Of a stretch of 64,000 nt of DNA, positions 33,611 to 44,139 are shown in pieces; positions within the stretch are counted from its first letter, which is position 1, and each line of letters begins with the position of its first letter. The stretch comes from Dolomedes plantarius. Lineage: Eukaryota > Arthropoda > Arachnida > Araneae > Dolomedidae. The position numbers and the translations under genes are program-made. The stretch covers positions 120,862,431 through 120,926,430 of the forward strand of contig OU015491.1 of assembly GCA_907164885.2 (NCBI GenBank), written 5' to 3'. The notes under the pieces were generated by a model that did not search any database, was not told where the DNA came from, and saw nothing but the letters and a program-made list of their open reading frames with translations.

Positions 33611-33960
33611 TTTTTAATTTTGATGTTATTTGGTATACATTTCAACAGGTTTCAAGAGTAAAAAAATATTGGCTTTGAAGTAAAAAATCATCGATATTTC
33701 TCTGTATGGACGTTAGCATGGGTAACACTTAGTTCTGGTCTTTAAAGTAGAAAGTGACGTCACACTCCGATGGCGTATTTGGACCTCTGTTTGTTTTCAT
33801 CCGTCAACATTCTTGGGGCCTATGTCAAATTTATTTGCACATGTTCGAGGCATCCGAGACAATTTCCTAAATGACAGATCGAGAAACTTTAGGAAAATGC
33901 TTCATGAATTTCATAACCAATGTTGAGTCGGCTTTGTTGAATGTGATCATTTATTTATCC
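33611..33960. other. No gene seen
   Basis: AT-rich sequence between the gag fragment and the left end of the next hAT element, containing one 8-bp duplication copy (ATTTATCC, 33953-33960). No coding signal is supported. Confidence 0.5.
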
Positions 33961-34751
33961 AAGGGGTTCGGCAACCCGGTGCCCGCGAAATAATTTAAAA
34001 GTGCCCGCCGTTGAAATATCTAAATTTTAGATATTTGGACAAGAAACACTCGTAGTTGTAATGAATAATTTTAGTAAAAAAATAATAAATCGTAAAAATC
34101 AAAACCTGAGCAGCCTGCTCTCTCGACAGCGTCGCTCTCCCCTCCCTGTGAGTCAGCTTCTTTTTCCTGCTCTGAAATCTCCTGCTCTGAAATTTCCTGC
34201 TCTGAAACTCTCTTTGCGCGTCGACAAATACTTGTGAATCTTTGTTTTCCAATATGAAATACTTAAAATCATAGTACCGATCAAGCCTCACTGACATTCA
34301 TTTGGATAAATGCCTGAGAATTGGTAATTCAACTTATGTGCCACATTGCAAAGAGTTGGCTGCACATTTGCAATGTCAGATATCGCATAAATTATCAATT
34401 TTAAGATTGTTGTTGCGTGCTCAAGCCTTAAATTTTACCTTTCAATAGAAAACTCAATTCGACAACATTATTCATCACAAGATACGTGAAGCAGTGTCTA
34501 CCATTTCTATTTATTACATCTAATTCCAAGAAAACTGGAAACGAATATATGATGCTGCCATACATAAATAAAGATATTATGCTAAAAGAACGATAATACA
34601 TGAAATAAAGAGTCAATAATGTAAAGTCGCTGGCTTGTAGAATATGACGTAAAATAAAACTTGTGAAGTTATATCAGAATGGAACATCCTCCCAACTTGG
34701 GATGTCAGAGGACATCTCAACAAAATCTTCATAAAATCTAATATTTCACTA

Positions 34752-34990
34752 TCACAAGTCCAGTTTTTTAGGTAGTTTAATAGTCCGACCACTTCTAGTC
34801 ACACGAGAAGAGGTTTTATCGGTATCCTCTTCGTCTCTTTTAGGGTGACAATCTATGACCTTGGGGAGAGATTCTTCGGGAATCTGATCACTAGGAATTT
34901 CCCTAAAATTGTGAACAATACCTGGCCAACTTTTAGAAGATACTTCCAACAGGAAAATTCTTTGAATCGTCCTTAATAATTCGGAATGAT
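34752..34990 (-). pseudogene. Pao 2 integrase C-terminus
   Basis: The frame reads ELLRTIQRIFLLEVSS, then later VTRSGRTIKLPKKLDL and a stop at 34752. This tail is typical of Pao polyproteins. It is separated from the rest of the integrase by the non-LTR insertion at 35004-36154. Confidence 0.85.
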
Positions 34991-35003
34991 TTTCTGTTCG
35001 TAA

Positions 35004-36154
35004 GCTTAAGCTTAGCATCGTCCCACCTTGACGGCATCCAACAGAGTTTTTATGAAGACCGGTCGTCGCGAAGGAGCACATCCCTAGCTCCGACACTTAG
35101 CAACATAAACAACTTTACCGAGTCGCTCCACATCGGCCAACCGCCTGCAGAACGACTTTTTCGCTATAGCACATACTTTATTAAAATGGGTTACATTCAG
35201 CAAAATACATCGAGATAGATCAGCTGGACGTGTTCGTCCATGAGCCTTTAAACGATTTTGCTTACTACTTTGCAACAGTAGTAATCGTTATATAGTTTAT
35301 ATTTACTCCACAGTCTTGCATTCCCTGGCAGATCGGCGCGCAGGTCATCAAAGTTTCTGCAGTCGAATAGACAGTGCTCGACTGTCTGAATCTCGCCACA
35401 ACTGCAGTTGTCCGACTTCCCGAAGAATTTGGCCTGGTACTGGCCAAAGCTGCCGTGCCCAGTGATCGCCTGGTTCCCCGGGAAGTCACCTTGGGCTCTA
35501 TCCAGGCTGACATTCTGGACGATTTCCTGCGTCCGCCTGCCTTTGGTGGACTCATTCCACCTTTCTTGCCACAATCTTAAGGCATCTTTCAGGAGTATGC
35601 CTTTTAGCTGGTTCTTGGTCCGTTTATAGTCGTTGGTAATGGTGGAAAGTTGAGTCGCTCTTTTGGCGACTTCATCCACCTCTTCATTTTTACAATTGCC
35701 GTCATGGGCTTTCACCCAATGCCAGGTAATTTTTAAGCCGTTATTATTGATACTCTTTTTCAGGTTCTCCACCAGCCGACATTTAAAGTTCTTGGTTTTG
35801 AGCGCTTGCAGTGCACTCATGGAGTCCGTATAGACATCGAACTCTTTGGTTCGAGTCTTTATTGCGTCCTCGATCGCCATCTCTATTGCCCTTAACTCAG
35901 CCTGATAAGAGGAACTATGATCTCAGTTCCTCTCCATTAGATCATAAAGCCTTAAGTTGTTATCATACTTGATAACACCTGACCCGACTTTGCCTTCCAT
36001 CTTCGAGCCGTCTGTGTAGTACTGGGTACTACACCTTGGCTCGAGTTTGGCCGACCAGTCAATGCTGCTGATATCCTTGATCAGATGGATATCAAAGTTT
36101 CTCACTTCGCAGCTGTTACCATCGAGCACAAGACCATTAAGGGCATATGCCCCA
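35004..36154 (-). mobile_element. 5'-truncated non-LTR retrotransposon with RNase H
   Basis: A 13-bp duplication TTTCTGTTCGTAA flanks it (34991-35003 and 36155-36167). The minus strand begins with a damaged ORF2 end containing RNase H: TQYYTDGSKMEGKVGSG (Asp), QAELRAIEMAIE (Glu), DVYTDSMSALQAL (Asp), WHWVKAHDGNCKNEEVDEVA (His, Asp). A stop interrupts it near 35930. A Cys-rich region DNCSCGEIQTVEHCLFDCR follows. Elements with this layout belong to the I/R1/jockey-type groups. The RT and endonuclease are missing because of 5' truncation, as is usual for such insertions. Confidence 0.9.
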
Positions 36155-37295
36155 TTTCTGTTCGTAAACGAACCAATCGAACAACATTGTCAGGACCTGG
36201 AAGAAGTTCGATGACCAGTCCAAGGGGCCAATTAATGCGTTTAGCATTATCGCAACCAATAAGCACTACGTCACCTATAGATATTTCATACTGATTTATT
36301 TTGGATGCTTTCCGCTGAACCAAAAGGGCTAGATACTCAGACCTGAAACGTTTGCGGAGATCTTTCATAATCTTCTGTCGATAGCGTAGCCTCCTATTTA
36401 AGGATTGCTCGTCCACTTCATCACAATCCGGAACATTGGTATCTCTGATATCATGCAGAAACAATGATGGTGAGAGTGGAATTAATTCATCATTTTCCGA
36501 GATGTAAGTTAGAGGACGTGAATTGATGATTGCTTCCGTATCGCATACGACTGTGGTCAATTCTTCGAAAGATAGGTGTGCTTTTCCTAAGACTTTTCTG
36601 AGTATTTGCTTTAAAATAACTATCAACCTCTTCCACCATCCTCCCCGCCATGGTGCAGCTGGAGGTATGAAACGCCATTCGATTTTTCTGGAAATACTAC
36701 GTTTTGTAATTTCCTCCCAGTCGATGGCTTTCAATGCATTTGAGGCACCGACGAAGTTCGTTCCATTATCACAAAATATTACTGACGGCCTTCCCCTTCT
36801 AGCAACGAATCTTCTGAATGATTGGAAGAACGATTCAGTAGATATAGCTGTTAAAAGTTCTAGATGAATCGCTCTGTAAACGGCACATGTGAATACACAT
36901 ATCCAAACCTTTTTACTTCCTTTCAAAAACAAAGGCCCAGCGAGATCCATTCACACGCACTGAAACACAGCAGAATCATTTACTCTTTCTGGTGGGAGAC
37001 GTACAACTGCAGCATTCAGACGTTTTTCCTTCTGACGTTTACAAATGACACACCTTGAAATCACTCGTCCAATGGTTTTCCTGGAATTCAATATCCAATA
37101 TTGCTCTCTCAATATGTTTAACAATATTTGCGTACCAGCATGTAGATTTTTCTTGTGAAAAGTCATAATGAGTCTTTCAACAGCAGGATGAAAGGAAGGT
37201 AAAACTGCAGGAATCTTAAAATTTTCGCTATCTTCACGGTGGATTAATTTTGTTCTCACACGGATAACTCCCTGGGGATCTCTGAAAGTATTCAA
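36155..37295 (-). pseudogene. Pao 2 integrase, zinc finger and core
   Basis: The N-terminal HHCC finger is at 37295-36955 (MTFHKKNLHAGTQILLN, RCVICKRQK). A small break precedes the core frame from 36950. The core shows MDLAGPLFLKGSKKVW (first Asp), IFCDNGTNFVGA (second Asp) and PWRGGWWKRLI. Relatives have Glu in the last motif (WWERLI) and here it is Lys. The C-terminal part (LRYRQKIMKDLRKRF, IGDVVLIGCDNAKRINWPLG) is well kept. Without the Glu the protein should not catalyse strand transfer. Confidence 0.9.
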
Positions 37296-37343
37296 GGATT
37301 TTAGTTTTTTAACTGCATCACTTGTTAATGTTTCGCCTTGTAT

Positions 37344-40250
37344 TCACTTTATAACGTTTTCTTCGGCCTCTTTGAATTCTTGAAAAGATAGCTCTCCAAT
37401 TTTTTTAATAGTTGGCTGTCTGCAATTAAAAAGGAATCTTTTTATCCAGCCAACCATTCGGACAATTTTGTCATAATCTGAGAAAAACCTATAATACCAC
37501 ATTAGTCCATGGTACTTGCAAAGTTCATTACCTTGCTTTCTAGAGGTATCACACCAAACACAAACCGAACCCTGAGTCAATAGACAGGTGCCTTCGGTTT
37601 AAGGCGTTCCTCTCCTCTCCTGCAATGCTGATTTCAGATCAGGAGTCGATTCGCCCAACGGCCAATCTCCAGGAGAACTTCTTAGCCATGCTGGACCCTC
37701 CCACCACCGAGAGGTCATAAGATATCCAATAGAACAACCCCTGGATGGGAGATCTTCAGGATTAACATCCCCAGGCACATGTCTCCAAAGTTCTGGTCTA
37801 GTAAGGCTCTTGATCTCTCTTACACGGTTACTTACAAATACCGACCAAATCTCATCATTCTGGATTCAAGCCAAAACTGTGGTGGAATCGGTCCAAAAAT
37901 AAAAGTCTATGTCATTCCTCTCCGAGTAGTGAAGTCCTTCCACCACAGTGGAACACAATCTTGCTCCAATGAGCGCTGATATCAACTCCAAACGTGGAAT
38001 AGTGCGTACTTTAGGAGGAGCAACTCGAGACTTGGCGGCTAAAAGATAAACTTTTGCAATTTGGTTCACTTCCACTCGGATAAAAATAACGGTTGCATAA
38101 GCATTTTGGCTCGCATCGCAAAAAGTGTGAATACTAATCTTTTGTTGCTCAGTAGAAAAAATGTGAAGCCAACGGGGTATACTTATGTTTTTCAATAAAT
38201 GCAGATCTTTGAACCAATTTGAAAATTATTTTTTACTTTTAATATCAATTTCTGAGTCCCAAGATATATTTTCCTTCCAAAGTCTCTGCAGTAGTAACTT
38301 CGAGAAAAGTAAAGCAGGGCAAACAAATCCTATCGGGTTGAATATTTTATGCGATATGGACAAAATCTTCCTTTTGGTAATATCAGCTAGTTGAAATTGA
38401 TCTAAGCAATCTAAATTTAAGCGTAGTTTGTCCTGATCTCGCTCCCAAGATACACCCAATATTAACGAAGTGCCCTTTTCTCCAGTACTTTGCCAGTCTC
38501 TTAAATTAAATTTTCCTTTTTCCGTAATACCCCGGGCTTCTTCTTTAAATTGGAATAATTTCTCTTTTGTTTCGACACTCGTAGCAACATTGTCCACGTA
38601 GAAACCACGTCCTTCAATTTCTTTATCAATTCTATATCATATCTGGAATCTTCACAATATTTGCTTAAATGGAAGTCTATGACCGCACCAAGCAAGTACG
38701 AATTACTCTTCACACCCAAAACAACTCTCCTATGACGGAAAATTTTTAATTCCTGATCGTCAGTCCACCATAAAAATCGTAGATAATTTCTGTCTTTATC
38801 TCGTATGCTAATCTTCAAAAATGCCTTTTCTATATCTGCAGACACTCCATATTTTCTCTCTCGAAACCTCAAAATTGGAGATGGAATTAGTTCAATGAGG
38901 TTGGGTCCGCAATTTAAACATTGGTTTAATGATGGAGTGCCTTTTTCCCTAGCTGAGGCATCAAACACTGGTCTTATCCTTGTGGTTCCGTAATGTTTTA
39001 TTACCGGTCTGTGCGGGAGATAATGTACTGTTGATTCTTTATCTGCAGGTGGTACTTCTTCAATAAAGCCTAATTTTTGCCATTCTGTCAACGTATTACT
39101 ATATGGATCGTAAAGGTTTTCGGAATGAAGCCTTTTTGTTATTTTTTCTAATATTTTCAGAGCTAATTCTTTATAAGAGGGTAAAGGCAGATGTTCTTCT
39201 TTCCATGAAAGCTTAACTTCATAACGACCCTCTTCGGTTACTGATATAGAATTTAAAAAATTCATTTTCGTTTGAAAATCTTCTTTTTTAGATTTTACCT
39301 TAGCGGAATCTGTAATTCCGATAACATCAAGGCTCCATAGATCCGTGATAGAAGCTTCTTGGATAAATAATGAAGTCACAGTCATTGCCAAGTTCTCAGC
39401 TTCACCGTTAAAAGGAACCTGACCCATTAATGTCCAACCTAAACGAGTTTCGATCGCAAGAAGTCCGCAAGATAAATTTATTTGTCTTCCTGTGAACATT
39501 TTGGCCGCGAGATCAGCTCCGATCAAAATCTCAATAGGTTCTAGTGGATCATCAGTATGAGTGATATAAACATTAAGACATCTAGTTTTTTCCATCCAGG
39601 GACCTCTTTTTACGGAACTGACATTTCCGCAAATTATGGGCTGGTCCAAAATTTCAAAATTTTCAATATAATTGCTATCAAGATTTCCCAATTTAACATT
39701 ATAACAGGAATAGTTTCTCTGTGAAGTCTTAAGTCCACCGAAAAGGGAATGAATTATAACTTACTGTCTTAATGATTCACAACCCAATTCCGTGGCCGTT
39801 TCTTTAAGAATAGATGACCTTTGGGCTCCTATATCAACGAGAGCTCGAACAGGTCTCCTCCGGAATGGTCCCCCAGCAATAATCTTCAAAGTTTGTAAAA
39901 ACACAACGAGACCCTTGGCAAAACTAGCCAACGAGGAAAGATGTTGCTCCGGTTTTATCTCATTAAAACTATTTTCTTTAGTTTCTCCTTTCTTTTCAGA
40001 TAGTACCGGACACATAAGTGGGACATGATGCTTACTACATATTATACATTTGAGCCTAGTTCGGCACCGCTTTGCATTATGACCGACCTTTAAACATGAA
40101 AAACATGCCCGTTTAACTCTCAGTGTCTGTTGTTTATCATCAAACGACATTTTTTGAGCAATGAAACAGTCAGAACTAAGATGGGCTTTTGAACAAAAAA
40201 TGCAGACTAACCTTGTTTTATTGTGAACTAGTCTGAGTAATTACTTCATA
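37344..40250 (-). pseudogene. Pao 2 zinc knuckles, protease, RT and RNase H
   Basis: In coding order: gag knuckles CIFCSKAHLSSDC and CFSCLKVGHNAKRC with CIICSKHHVPLMCP (40230-40010); protease RALVDIGAQRSSIL (relatives usually DSGAQ); then the 39691-38501 frame with GLLAIETRLGWTLMGQVP, RPVFDASAREKGTPSLNQCL and SADIEKAFLKISI (catalytic Asp). A shift near 38600 leads to RGFYVDNVATSVE (YVDN active site, normal for this group). RNase H follows (HTFCDASQNAYATVIFI, YFWTDSTTVLA, 38195-37866), then the RNase H-integrase linker (37580-37344). Shifts near 39700, 38600 and 38200 make it non-functional. Confidence 0.9.
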
Positions 40251-40521
40251 CCTAAAAAAAAAAAAAAATTAAACTTAGAATATAAATATGAATTCACAAA
40301 ACATACACAATATATTTACTAGAATATATTTCATAACATTCAAAAACTTGTCTATTAAAATGAACAATTAATGTTAATTCTATACCATAAAATTTTTCTA
40401 TGAACTCGAATAGGAAAATATTGCTGATCTACAATTTCACATGATATTTCAGTAAATTTCTCTTCAGGCAATCTTTTAATTTTGTGAGTGTGTATTTTAT
40501 ATTAAGTCTGCTCTAAAATAT

Positions 40522-40770
40522 TTATCTTACTAAAGAGTAATAATAAAATAATAATATACTATCCAACAGTTCTTTGGTGTCATTATTGTGTAGCTCCTGC
40601 TCAAGCTTTGAAAGCTCCTCCATCGTTTGAAGAGGTAGTTTTATCGCCTCTTTAGCCATTTTAGCTTCATTAATGTCTATCTGGGGTAATGCCTTGTAAC
40701 CATCACCCTTCTCTTTAAAATAAGACACAATATCAAGGCTTTCACCATCAAAATGTGTAAGTGGAACCAC
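40522..40770 (-). pseudogene. DUF4806-like fragment
   Basis: The 82-codon frame reads MVPLTHFDGESLDIVSYFKE and later IKLPLQTMEELSKLEQELHN and NDTKELLDSIL. The second part resembles the start of the DUF4806 domain found in arthropod proteins of unknown function, usually preceded by a basic N-terminal region and followed by about 50 more residues that are absent here. An upstream frame at 41027-40833 gives no recognisable match. It may be a captured host fragment or part of an element. Confidence 0.4.
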
Positions 40771-41027
40771 TCTAGAACTTAACAGTAATTCTAATTTAAT
40801 ACAAGACTGTAACCTTAGTTTTTTTTCACACTCTAATAGTTATCTGATTTTTTTTTATTCAACCAGTTATTTCTTATATTTTTAAAATTATGCACAGAAT
40901 TTATTAAAAAGAACAGTGGCCTATCTTTATCTGTTGGGTGAGGACTCAGGCATGAGATGTTTAAAAAATTATTTGTTCTATCTATAAAATACAATACCAC
41001 TGTTAATGGCCGTAATTGTTCAGACAT

Positions 41028-41407
41028 TTCTTTAGTTTAATAGTTATATGTATGTAGAGAAAATTCATTAACTGTAGATATTAATTTGGTTGATTATTTG
41101 TATAGTTTTCGGTTTTATCTAATTGTTACGCCACTGACCAGGAATATTTTCTCTTCATAACGGCATCACCTGAAGCGCTCTTCGTAATGTTCCGATGCCG
41201 GCTTCTTAATGCGTGACGTTGGTCATAAGCTACGGAGAGGTCAGTGAGATAGATTCGTTGAGTTTAGAATACTTTTATATACAGAACTTTTATTTATCAG
41301 AAGTTGTGCATGAATTAACAAGTGGTTTCATCCAGGTATAAAAATATTCTTCTAGTTATGTTAGTTATTATTATATATTAGCAATTACTTTGTAGTTACC
41401 CTAATCA
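41028..41407. other. Non-coding stretch upstream of the hAT fragment
   Basis: It contains ATTGTTACGCCACTG at about 41123-41137, which looks like the right end of a hAT element beginning CAGTGGCGTAACAAT, but I found no left partner. The rest may be the promoter of the transposase at 41408. Confidence 0.4.
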
Positions 41408-42280
41408 TGTCAGCACAGGAACCAAAGAAAAAACTTCTATACAACTATAATTTTCATGAAGAATGGGAAGAGAAATATTTTTTTATACATTTTAAGAAGA
41501 AATGTATTTGTCTGATTTGTGGTTCAACAGTTACTGTTGGGAAAAAAATGCAACATAGAACGACATTTCACAACAGTTCATAAAAAATATGATACTGAAT
41601 ATCCTCCTAACAGCAATTCAAGAAAATGTAAATTGAAAAAAATGAAAACCGCATTAATTGCCCAACAATCTTTGTTTACCAGGCCCGTGAATAAATCAAA
41701 AGCTGCTACTATTGCATCGTTTAAGATTTCCCATATACTTGCAATGCACAAAAAACCTTTTAAGGATGGTAACATAATTAAAGAATTAATGCTTGCTGCA
41801 TCAGAGACATTATTTCAAGAATTTAAAAATAAGAATGAAATTATGTTAGCTATCCAGGAAGTTCAATTATCCAGAAATTCAGTAACTCGTAGAATAGAAG
41901 CAATATCTGTGAATATCAGAGAACAATTAAAAGATGATTTACAAAAATGTGTTTTTCTAAGTTTACAGTGTGATGAATCAACAGATATCTGTAATGTAGC
42001 ACAAATAAATATTTTTATAAGGATGGTTTTTCAAAGATTGCTCAGCAAAGGAAGATATACTGTCAGTTTTGCCATTAAAAGGGAATACACGTGGGTACGA
42101 CATATACCAAGCTATTAAAAATCATATTACAAAAATTAATCTTCCGCTTCAATTAATACTTTAATGTTACATTTTGAAATAAGGTGGCTTAGTAAGGGAA
42201 AAGTCTAGGAACGATTTTTAGAGCTTCTTCCAGATATAAAACAGTTTGTAGAGTATAAATTAAAGAAAACAAATCATGAA
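41408..42280 (+). pseudogene. hAT transposase, ZBED/GTF2IRD2/EPM2AIP1-like (truncated)
   Basis: The ATG at 41408 begins MSAQEPKKKLLYNYNFHEEW, then a BED-like finger CICLICGSTVTVGKK. After a one-base shift near 41546 it continues NIERHFTTVHKKYDTEYPPN. The body reads VQLSRNSVTRRIEAISVNIR and the catalytic start LQCDESTDICNVAQI (first Asp). After 42118 only FEIRWLSKGKV and a short block ending near 42280 remain, so the middle and C-terminus are deleted. It belongs to the domesticable hAT group represented in vertebrates by GTF2IRD2 and ZBED5. Confidence 0.85.
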
Positions 42281-42597
42281 TAATGCATTAATATAATTGA
42301 AAATATAATGATAATAAGTAAACTAAAATATAAATTATGCAACAAGGACCTGCCACTAACAACACAATATATTTACTAGAATATATTTTGTAACATTCAA
42401 ACACTTGTCTATTAAAATGAACAATTAATGTTACTTCTATACCATAAAATTTTTCTATGAACTCTAATAGGAGGAAAATATTGCTGATCTACAATTTCAC
42501 TGATAAAATACTCTATTTCTCAATTCAGTTACTCAATTTACTAGCTGTGGTAAAGATTTATCAGCTTTTCTTAACAATTTCTTAATTTAACATTATA

Positions 42598-44010
42598 CAC
42601 TCATAGACAAAAAAATTAGCGCACCAAGAAGGAGTCGTCAAAATGAAACGAAATTTTACATACGTAATGACTTCTTTGATATAAGTAAATGATAAGAAAA
42701 TCAAAGAAAAATGATAATTTATTTCAGAGAAAAAGGCAAAAGAACGGAGGAGTTAATACTCCGTTGGACCCCCTCTAGCGCGAATGCACGATGCGATACG
42801 ATCGGGCATTGAGTCATACAAGTTCTGTATGATGTATTGAGACATTTCGTTCCATATTTGCTGTAACCTTGCCTCTAATTCGTTCAAACTCGTGGGATGC
42901 CCAACTCGTCGTCACAAATGATCCCAGATATGGTCGATTGGAGACAAATCTGGGGATCGGGCAGGCCAAGGAAGGGTAGTAACAGTGCGGAGACAGTCTT
43001 GTGACACCCTTGCCGTATGAGGCCGAGCATTGTCTTGTTGAAAAATGGCTCCTGGGAGCCGTTGCATGAGTGGCAACACATGTGGTTGCAGGATTTCATG
43101 AACATACCGCTGAGCTGTCATGGTGCCACGGAACAATACTAGGAGTGACCGTGTATTGTAGGCAATGGCACCCCATACCATCACACCAGCTGTGGGAGCG
43201 ATGTGTCGCTGTACAGCAAAGACAGGATTGAAGCATTCACCACAGGCTCTCCACACACGAACACGATTGTCATCACTGCCGAGATTGAATCTGGATTCGT
43301 CGCTAAAGACGACCTGGTTCTATTCCGCTGCAGTCCAGTTTCCTCGTGCGCGGCAAAACTCCAAACGGAGGCGTCGATGGGTGGGTGTCAAGGGCAGCAC
43401 ACGTAATGGGCGCCGCAATACCAACTGTCCTTCAGCCAGGCGCCTTCGTATGGTTCGAGAAGACACAGAGTCCTCTAGTGAAGGTGCTACCTGTGCCTGG
43501 ATGGCGGCCGATGAAGCAGTTGGCTGTACTCGTGCATTTCTTACGATGTGGCGGTCTTCTCGACGACTGGTCTGTCGAGGGCGTCCTGATTCTGGTCTTC
43601 GTGTACATGACATCTCTCGGGTCGACTGGTCCCAACACCTCCTCACAGCACAATCAGAGCTGCCAAATTGACGAGCTACTCACCTAGCTGATCACCCAGC
43701 TTCCATCATCCCGACGATTCTCCCCCTCTCAAACTGCGACAACTGCTTATATTGTCGTCGAACACGGCGTAATGGCATGTCTATCTCAGCTCTTCCTTTG
43801 TAAATGATTCAGCACACTCAAACAAGCTTTGGTTACCTGTTTTATACTCCACAGAGTGCGATGTTCAACGCTCTCTACCGGCTATACGTAATGCGCAATC
43901 ACGCTGCATTTCTAATCATTTGCATATCTCCCCGACATGTACCTTTATTGCAAGTTTCGTTACGATCCCGCAATTATTTCTTGGTGCGCTAATTTTTTTG
44001 TCCATGAGTG
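42598..44010 (-). mobile_element. Tc1-like element, copy 2
   Basis: Inverted ends are CACTCATAGACAAAAAAATT and the complement of CACTCATGGACAAAAAAATT, flanked by TA (42596-42597 and 44011-44012). The minus-strand transposase gene spans about 43770-42745 and is collinear with copy 1, but keeps WGAIAYNTRSLL. Premature stops occur within the first 40 codons (EAG stop, and again soon after), after NWTAAE (Trp to stop) and after HIWDHL (Arg to stop). DD34E motifs remain: SDESRFN, QQDNARPHTARV, SPIDHIWD (Glu altered to Asp at this position). It is inactive. Confidence 0.92.
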
Positions 44011-44139
44011 TATTTTGTTATATAGTGTTTCGGGTATGGTAAAATAAGAGGAATTTATATTTTGAGAAAACTGCAAAAATAACTTTTTTGCATTATAAAC
44101 AACAAATTACACATTAAAATGCTCCCGTTTTGTAAAATT

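Larger units (their letters stand above)
40300..42500. repeat. Pair of about 145-bp direct repeats around hAT and DUF4806 fragments
   Basis: The stretches 40300-40440 and 42358-42502 share ACACAATATATTTACTAGAA, ACTTGTCTATTAAAATGAAC, CCATAAAATTTTTCTATGAA and GCTGATCTACAATTTCAC. Similarity is over 90 percent by eye. They are in the same orientation and enclose about 1.9 kb. They may be LTR-like ends of an unknown element or a local duplication. I see no clear terminal TG/CA or target duplication. Confidence 0.7.

Noticed and set aside
34599..34686. 85-base direct duplication with 49473-49558, first read as a very long target duplication or a segmental duplication
   Set aside because: It lies next to a polypurine tract and starts and ends like an LTR, with ATTGT outside both sides. 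It is the shared part of the two LTRs of Pao element 2.
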